DNA from: Treponema sp.
GTDB lineage: Bacteria > Spirochaetota > Spirochaetia > Treponematales > Treponemataceae
Length of the DNA: 35,206 bases
Direction of reading: 5' to 3'
NCBI GenBank assembly: GCA_024690865.1
Contig: JAILON010000094.1
Coordinates: forward strand, 1-35,206
Below, piece by piece: positions 31,435 through 35,206 of the stretch. The notes beneath the pieces are model-generated. The model was not told the DNA's origin and searched no databases. It saw only the letters and a program-made list of their open reading frames with translations. Every line of letters starts with the position of its first letter. The stretch's first letter is position 1. The position numbers and the translations under genes were made by a program.

Positions 31435-33330
31435 ATGGCGGAAGGCGGCCCCCCTCCGGGCGGACCACAGGGACGCGGCTTTGGCCGGGGATTCCTCACG
31501 GAAGAGGAGAAGGCCAACCGCCCCAAGGTGACGGGCGCGCTCATCAGGCGCGTCCTGTCCTACCTGCGTCCCTACTGGAAGCAGATGCTCCTGGTGCTCG
31601 CCGCAATCGCCGTGTCGTCGGCATTCAGCCTGGCGCCTTCCGTCCTTACCGGCCGGATCATCGACGAAGGGCTGATCGGGCAGGACTTCCGCGCCCTCGT
31701 CACCCTGATACTGCTCTCGCTCGCCGTCACGCTCGCGGCGAACCTCATCGGAGTGATTGAAAGCTACCTGAACAGCTGGATAGCCCAGCACATCACCTAC
31801 GACATGCGGAACACGATGTATGCACACCTGCAGCAGATGTCGCAATCCTTCTTTACAGGCCACAAACAGGGCGACATCATCACCCGCATGACGAGCGACA
31901 TTTCCGGCGTGCAGCAGACCATCAGCGGAACGCTCGCAAGCATCCTGTCCAACACAATCACCCTCATCATCGCCCTCGCCGCGATGTACCAGAAGAACTG
32001 GATGCTCGCCACGCTCGGCATCCTCATCATCCCCCTCTTCATCATACCGACGCGGAGCGCAGGCAAGACACGCTGGTCGCTCACCCGGGAGGCGCAGGAG
32101 TGCAGCGACGAGATAAACGGAATCCTCAATGAGACGCTTTCCGTCAGCGGGCAGCTGCTGGTCAAGCTTTTCGGCAAGGAGGCAGCCGAATACGCACGCT
32201 ATGAAGCGGCCAACCGCCGCATGGTCAAGCTGAATATCCGCGAGGGCATGGCGGGCCGCTGGTTCCGCGTCGCCCTTTCCACCTTCGCGAGCATCGGCCC
32301 CATGCTGCTCTACCTTGCGGGAGGCATCCTGATACAGCGCGGCGACCCGACGCTTACAGTCGGCGACATCACCGTCTTCGTCGCCCTGCTCGGCAAGATG
32401 TACGGACCGGTGAACCAGCTGCTGAACATCCAGGTGGACTGGATCCGGAGCATGGCCATGTTCACCCGCATCTTTGAATACCTGGACATGCCGGTGGACA
32501 TCCAGAACGCCCCGGACGCAATCATACCGGGACAGGACGAAGCGACAGGAAGCCCGCCCCACGGCCAGGCCAAAAACCAGGCGGAGGGCCAAGTCTGCTT
32601 TGAGCACGTGTGCTTCTCCTACAGCCCGGAACGGCAGATCCTCAAGGACGTGTCCTTTACGCTCGAACCGGGGAAGAGCATTGCCATCGTAGGGCCGTCC
32701 GGTTCGGGCAAAAGCACGATGGTGCACCTGATTCCCCGCCTGTACGACGTGGACTCCGGCAGCGTACGCTTTGACGGAATCGACGTGCGCAAACTGGACC
32801 TGGGATACCTCAGGCGGAACATCGGCATCGTGAGCCAGGAAACCTACCTTTTCAACGGGACGATCCGCGACAACCTCCTCTATGCAAACGGGACAGCGAG
32901 CGAGGCACAGCTGGAGGCCGCCTGCCGGACAGCAAACATCTGGGACTTCATCAGCTCGCAGGAAAAAGGACTGGACAGCCTCGTGGGCAACCGGGGGCTC
33001 AAGCTTTCCGGCGGCGAGAAGCAGCGCATTTCCATCGCGCGCGTCCTGCTTAAGGACCCCGCCCTGCTGATATTCGACGAGGCGACGAGCGCGCTGGACT
33101 CCATCTCGGAACGCAAGATCCAAGACGCGATAGACCCGCTCATCGACTCGCGGACGAGCATCCTCATCGCCCACCGGCTGTCAACCATCCTTGCCGCCGA
33201 CGAAATACTCGTCGTGAAGGACGGGCAGATCGTGGAGCGCGGCACACACGAAGACCTGGTCGGCGCGGGGGGCGTCTATACCCAACTTTACGAAACGCAG
33301 TTCAGACTCGGAAAAACGCAGGAGCGGTGA
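31435..33330 (+). CDS. ABC exporter half-transporter (fused TMD-NBD)
   Basis: 631 residues. A Gly/Pro-rich cytoplasmic start is followed by six transmembrane helices (~45-340), then an ATPase domain: Walker A GPSGSGKST (~420-428), Q-loop (IVSQETYLF), signature LSGGEKQR (~524), Walker B LLIFDEATSALD (~545) and H-loop IAHRLST (~580). The order TMD-NBD and lack of a binding protein mark it as a type IV exporter of the MsbA/BmrA kind, working as a homodimer unless a partner lies elsewhere. It overlaps translationally with tatD (start 1 bp after its stop, with GAGGAAG inside the tatD end). The substrate cannot be told; lipids, drugs and peptides are all possible. Confidence 0.92.
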   Translation: MAEGGPPPGGPQGRGFGRGFLTEEEKANRPKVTGALIRRVLSYLRPYWKQMLLVLAAIAVSSAFSLAPSVLTGRIIDEGLIGQDFRALVTLILLSLAVTLAANLIGVIESYLNSWIAQHITYDMRNTMYAHLQQMSQSFFTGHKQGDIITRMTSDISGVQQTISGTLASILSNTITLIIALAAMYQKNWMLATLGILIIPLFIIPTRSAGKTRWSLTREAQECSDEINGILNETLSVSGQLLVKLFGKEAAEYARYEAANRRMVKLNIREGMAGRWFRVALSTFASIGPMLLYLAGGILIQRGDPTLTVGDITVFVALLGKMYGPVNQLLNIQVDWIRSMAMFTRIFEYLDMPVDIQNAPDAIIPGQDEATGSPPHGQAKNQAEGQVCFEHVCFSYSPERQILKDVSFTLEPGKSIAIVGPSGSGKSTMVHLIPRLYDVDSGSVRFDGIDVRKLDLGYLRRNIGIVSQETYLFNGTIRDNLLYANGTASEAQLEAACRTANIWDFISSQEKGLDSLVGNRGLKLSGGEKQRISIARVLLKDPALLIFDEATSALDSISERKIQDAIDPLIDSRTSILIAHRLSTILAADEILVVKDGQIVERGTHEDLVGAGGVYTQLYETQFRLGKTQER

Positions 33331-33505
33331 ACGCCATACGCCGGCAGGGGCCTGGACCGTACCGCCGAAACTGCCGCCCCGACAGGAGGCAGGAAACAGT
33401 ACGGGCCGGCGATGATGCCAGCAAACCGGGACAGCCGGCAGCTACTGGAAGTAAAAAAACGCCGAAACCGCCGCCACACCCCGCGTATTTCCTCCTCCTC
33501 CCCCA
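33331..33505. other. Gene-free GC-rich intergenic stretch
   Basis: No gene, clear terminator or repeat is seen between the ABC exporter and the peroxidase promoter. The stretch is purine/pyrimidine-biased at 33440-33504 (aaaaaaacgccg, then cctcctcctcccccc-like runs). Confidence 0.4.
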
Positions 33506-33563
33506 TTGACGGAAAAGAAAAAGCATGATACAAATTAATTGTACACAATTTAACATCGTACAA
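33506..33563 (+). promoter_or_regulatory. Peroxidase promoter overlapped by OhrR-type operator
   Basis: TTGACG (33506-33511), a 17-bp spacer, TACAAA (33529-33534). The near-palindrome TACAAATTAATTGTA (33529-33543) covers the -10 box, and a further TACAA half-site lies at 33559-33563. It resembles the OhrR box of Bacillus (TACAATT/AATTGTA). Together with the OhrR gene downstream it implies repression that is lifted by organic peroxides. Confidence 0.65.
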
Positions 33564-33591
33564 TACAGCAGCGCATGACAGGAGGAACGCA

Positions 33592-34134
33592 ATGGGAATT
33601 TACGATTTCAAATTCAACTCACGGAAGGGAGAGGAGCTTTCCATGTCGGACTACAAGGGAAAGGTCCTGCTCATCGTGAACACGGCGACGGGATGCGGTT
33701 TTACGCCCCAGTATGAAGACCTGCAGAAAATCTATGGGGACCTGCACGACAGGGGGCTGGAGATACTGGACTTCCCCTGCAACCAGTTCGGAAATCAGGC
33801 CCCGGGCGACAACGAGGAGATCCACACGTTCTGCAAGGGCAGGTTCGGAATCAGTTTCCCACAGTTTGCAAAGATAGAAGTCAACGGCGAAGCCGCCCTC
33901 CCCCTTTACAAATACCTGACGTCCAACACGACCTTTGAAGGCTTCGGCAACAGCAAGGCAGGACTTGCCATGTCCGCATTCCTCAAGATAAAGGACTGGA
34001 ACTACAAGAAAAGCGGGGACATAAAGTGGAACTTCACAAAGTTCCTGATTGACCGGGAAGGCAGCATCGTAAAACGCTTTGAGCCCACGGCAGACATGGC
34101 GGACGTGCGCTCGGCGATAGAACGGCTGCTGTAG
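33592..34134 (+). CDS. Glutathione peroxidase-family thiol peroxidase
   Basis: 180 residues. The GPx fold motifs are intact: NTATGCGFTPQY with the peroxidatic Cys35 (a TGC codon, not selenocysteine), FPCNQFGNQ, a likely resolving Cys81 (IHTFCKGRFG) and the active-site Trp/Asn in KWNFTKFL. Single-domain bacterial members usually take electrons from thioredoxin rather than glutathione. It detoxifies hydroperoxides in the cytoplasm; there is no signal peptide. AGGAGG lies 6 nt before the ATG. The gene is controlled from the OhrR-like operator and followed 46 bp later by the regulator gene. Confidence 0.92.
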   Translation: MGIYDFKFNSRKGEELSMSDYKGKVLLIVNTATGCGFTPQYEDLQKIYGDLHDRGLEILDFPCNQFGNQAPGDNEEIHTFCKGRFGISFPQFAKIEVNGEAALPLYKYLTSNTTFEGFGNSKAGLAMSAFLKIKDWNYKKSGDIKWNFTKFLIDREGSIVKRFEPTADMADVRSAIERLL

Positions 34135-34142
34135 CAGTTCCA

Positions 34143-34157
34143 TCGCAACGGACTTTT
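34143..34157. repeat. Short intergenic element, copy C (half)
   Basis: Exact 15-bp match to 26035-26049 within the gap between the peroxidase and regulator genes. Only the right half of the palindrome is kept here. Confidence 0.5.
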
Positions 34158-34180
34158 CAAAACAAACCAAAAGGCATTCT

Positions 34181-34624
34181 ATGAAAGGAAAATATGATGG
34201 ACTGAAGCTGGAAAACCAGCTGTGCTTTCCCCTGTATGCCTGCGCCAAGGAAATAGTGCGCCGCTACACGCCCCTGCTCGCCGAACTGGACCTTACCTAT
34301 ACCCAGTACATCACGATGATGGTGATGTGGGAACAGGGACAGGCAAATGTGAAGGAGCTGGGAAAGCGGCTGCTTCTGGATTCGGGAACGCTCACTCCCC
34401 TGCTCAAAAAGCTGGAAGCCAAAGGCTACATAACCCGAGAACGGTCTTCCGAGGACGAACGAAACCTGTCCGTACGAATAACGGACAAGGGGCTGGCCCT
34501 TAGGGACAAGGCCCGCGACATTCCCAAAAAGATGGCCTCCTGCGTCAGCCTGGAAGCGAACGATGCCCTGACGCTGAAGCGGATATTGAACGACCTGATG
34601 CAACAGTTCGGCGGGGAGGAATAA
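34181..34624 (+). CDS. ohrR: OhrR-type MarR-family peroxide-sensing repressor
   Basis: 147 residues. The N-terminus LKLENQLCFPLYACAKEIV places the redox Cys at position 15, as in Bacillus OhrR. The winged helix shows KELGKRLLLDSGTLTPLLKK (recognition helix) and ITRERSSEDERNLSVRIT (wing). The AKDIP-like KARDIPKKM block is also shared. One-Cys OhrR proteins leave their operator when Cys15 is oxidised by organic hydroperoxides. A matching operator lies at 33529-33563 before the peroxidase gene, so the pair forms a self-regulated defence unit. The ribosome-binding site (AAAAGG) is weak but correctly placed. Confidence 0.9.
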   Translation: MKGKYDGLKLENQLCFPLYACAKEIVRRYTPLLAELDLTYTQYITMMVMWEQGQANVKELGKRLLLDSGTLTPLLKKLEAKGYITRERSSEDERNLSVRITDKGLALRDKARDIPKKMASCVSLEANDALTLKRILNDLMQQFGGEE

Positions 34625-34814
34625 AAAAGGCCAGCGCCCGGCGGACCGAACGCAATGTTCCGGCCCCAGGCACAACGAACCCAGCCCGTGGCGGTTCCAG
34701 GCAGAACAAGGCGACGACGGGCGGGAAATTTCGGGTACGGCTGGCAGGGAAACCGTGCGGGAGGGTATTGCGGCGGGCAGACGGAAAACAAAAAGGCCAG
34801 CGCCCGGTGGACCG
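34624..34814. repeat. 25-bp direct repeat of a terminator arm
   Basis: 34624-34648 and 34790-34814 match over 25 bp with one difference (A-run, ggccagcgcccgg, c/t, ggaccg). Only the second copy is followed by its complementary arm. The first copy directly follows the ohrR stop. No gene lies in the ~260-bp gap up to 34886. Confidence 0.7.
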
Positions 34815-34825
34815 GGGCTGGCCTT
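34785..34825 (-). terminator. Bidirectional-looking hairpin, terminator for the minus-strand gene
   Basis: aaggccagc (34793-34801) pairs with gctggcctt (34817-34825), with an inner ccgg/ccgg stem. On the minus strand TTTTTGTTTT follows, giving a good intrinsic terminator for the gene ending at 34886. Confidence 0.75.
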
Positions 34826-34885
34826 CACTGTTTGATGAGGATGAGCGTGTGAATATACGCGCGGCAGGCTACCGGAGTCGCACCG

Positions 34886-35206
34886 CTACCCGACGATGTT
34901 GTTTGAAAGCCAGCGGCCCGCGAGGGTCCTGCGCACCTCGCCCTCGTACTTCCCCGACACGCCCAGGTATATCAGCCCGTCCCGGTCCATCCGGTCCAGG
35001 GGTATCACCGGGACGCCCTCCACGTTGCAGGGATTGCCCGCAAGGTCCGTGACGACGAGGGCCGCGACGGCGACGCCCCGCCCGCGGAGGTTCCGCAGCA
35101 CAGACAGCGCGCGCTTCCCGGCCCCGTATATATACACGGGCGATACCCCCGGCAGCAGGCCCGTGGGGTCGAAGGCAGGCAGCGGCGACACCCCGCCCCC
35201 CGCGCA
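34886..35206 (-). CDS. C-terminal part of a Rossmann-fold protein (cut by window edge)
   Basis: At least ~106 residues, open to the window end. The visible part starts a Rossmann unit with VYIYGAGKRALSVLRNLRGR, then AALVVTDLAGNPCNVEGVPV, IPLDRMDRDGLIYLGVS and a final WLSNNIVG. This GxGxxA-type unit with a VVSD/G(V/I)PV pattern is often found fused to glycosyltransferases and other surface-polysaccharide enzymes, and resembles the middle domain of the protein at 23703-25928. The N-terminal domain and start are outside the window, so function cannot be assigned. Confidence 0.6.
   Translation of the reverse strand, partial: CAGGGVSPLPAFDPTGLLPGVSPVYIYGAGKRALSVLRNLRGRGVAVAALVVTDLAGNPCNVEGVPVIPLDRMDRDGLIYLGVSGKYEGEVRRTLAGRWLSNNIVG

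Noticed and set aside
33592..34134. Selenocysteine glutathione peroxidase
   Set aside because: The active-site codon is TGC (Cys35) and there is no in-frame TGA.
1..35206. tRNA, rRNA, prophage or transposon genes
   Set aside because: No T-loop/anticodon patterns, rRNA-like stretches, integrase, transposase or phage structural genes were recognised on either strand.

Overview
The window is a G+C-rich bacterial chromosome segment that most likely comes from a treponeme (Spirochaetota). The basis is a set of family signatures: formylglycine-generating-enzyme (FGE)-fold surface proteins, a DUF6273 exported protein, a YD-repeat/Rhs protein, a Cache-type chemoreceptor, an HD-GYP protein, and a run of M23 peptidase, bactofilin, YaaR and YaaT/PSP1 genes. 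No rRNA, tRNA, integrase, transposase or CRISPR array was recognised. Species-level identity cannot be read from the sequence.

Layout. (1) 1-5.3 kb: a 1714-residue Rhs/YD-repeat protein on the minus strand, with a Gly/Ser/Asn-rich start and an abnormal, toxin-less end inside a 118-bp foldback inverted repeat at the window edge. (2) 5.3-7.7 kb: gene-poor, repeat-rich DNA. It holds a ~22-bp degenerate tandem array, two small exported proteins each preceded by the same 35-bp palindromic promoter element, a broken AAA-ATPase-like gene, and a possible ~85-nt minus-strand RNA. (3) 7.7-18.2 kb: a response regulator and a NarX-type sensor kinase, then two large exported mosaic proteins flanking a transglycosylase-like protein. 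The mosaics combine LRR_5, FGE, Ala/Glu/Lys coiled-coil and tandem PDZ modules; the second adds a YfaP-like domain. (4) 18.2-22.1 kb: a small membrane protein, then a chemoreceptor plus HD-GYP pair. (5) 22.1-27.1 kb: a stand-alone NusG paralogue, a methyltransferase, a three-domain protein ending in a cytidylyltransferase, and a DUF6273 protein. (6) 27.1-30.2 kb: the minus-strand operon M23 peptidase, bactofilin, YaaR, PSP1/YaaT. (7) 30.2-35.2 kb: a promoter and strongly structured RNA leading into tatD, an ABC exporter, a peroxide-defence pair (glutathione peroxidase and OhrR) with a visible operator, and the 3' end of a Rossmann-fold protein.

How the genes may work together. The most distinctive part is 7.7-18.2 kb. 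It looks like an envelope or surface-display island: a two-component system next to two paralogous proteins that carry one or two FGE (C-type-lectin-fold) domains on long coiled coils, both ending in the same PDZ-PDZ pair, with a cell-wall-active enzyme between them. The ends of all three FGE domains have the Asn/Ser/Tyr/Asp-rich texture seen in targets of diversity-generating retroelements, although no reverse transcriptase lies in the window. The M23-bactofilin operon is a cell-shape/peptidoglycan module, and the MCP/HD-GYP pair links sensing to c-di-GMP or motility. Several start codons sit only 6-9 nt behind a good -10 box, which points to leaderless mRNAs.
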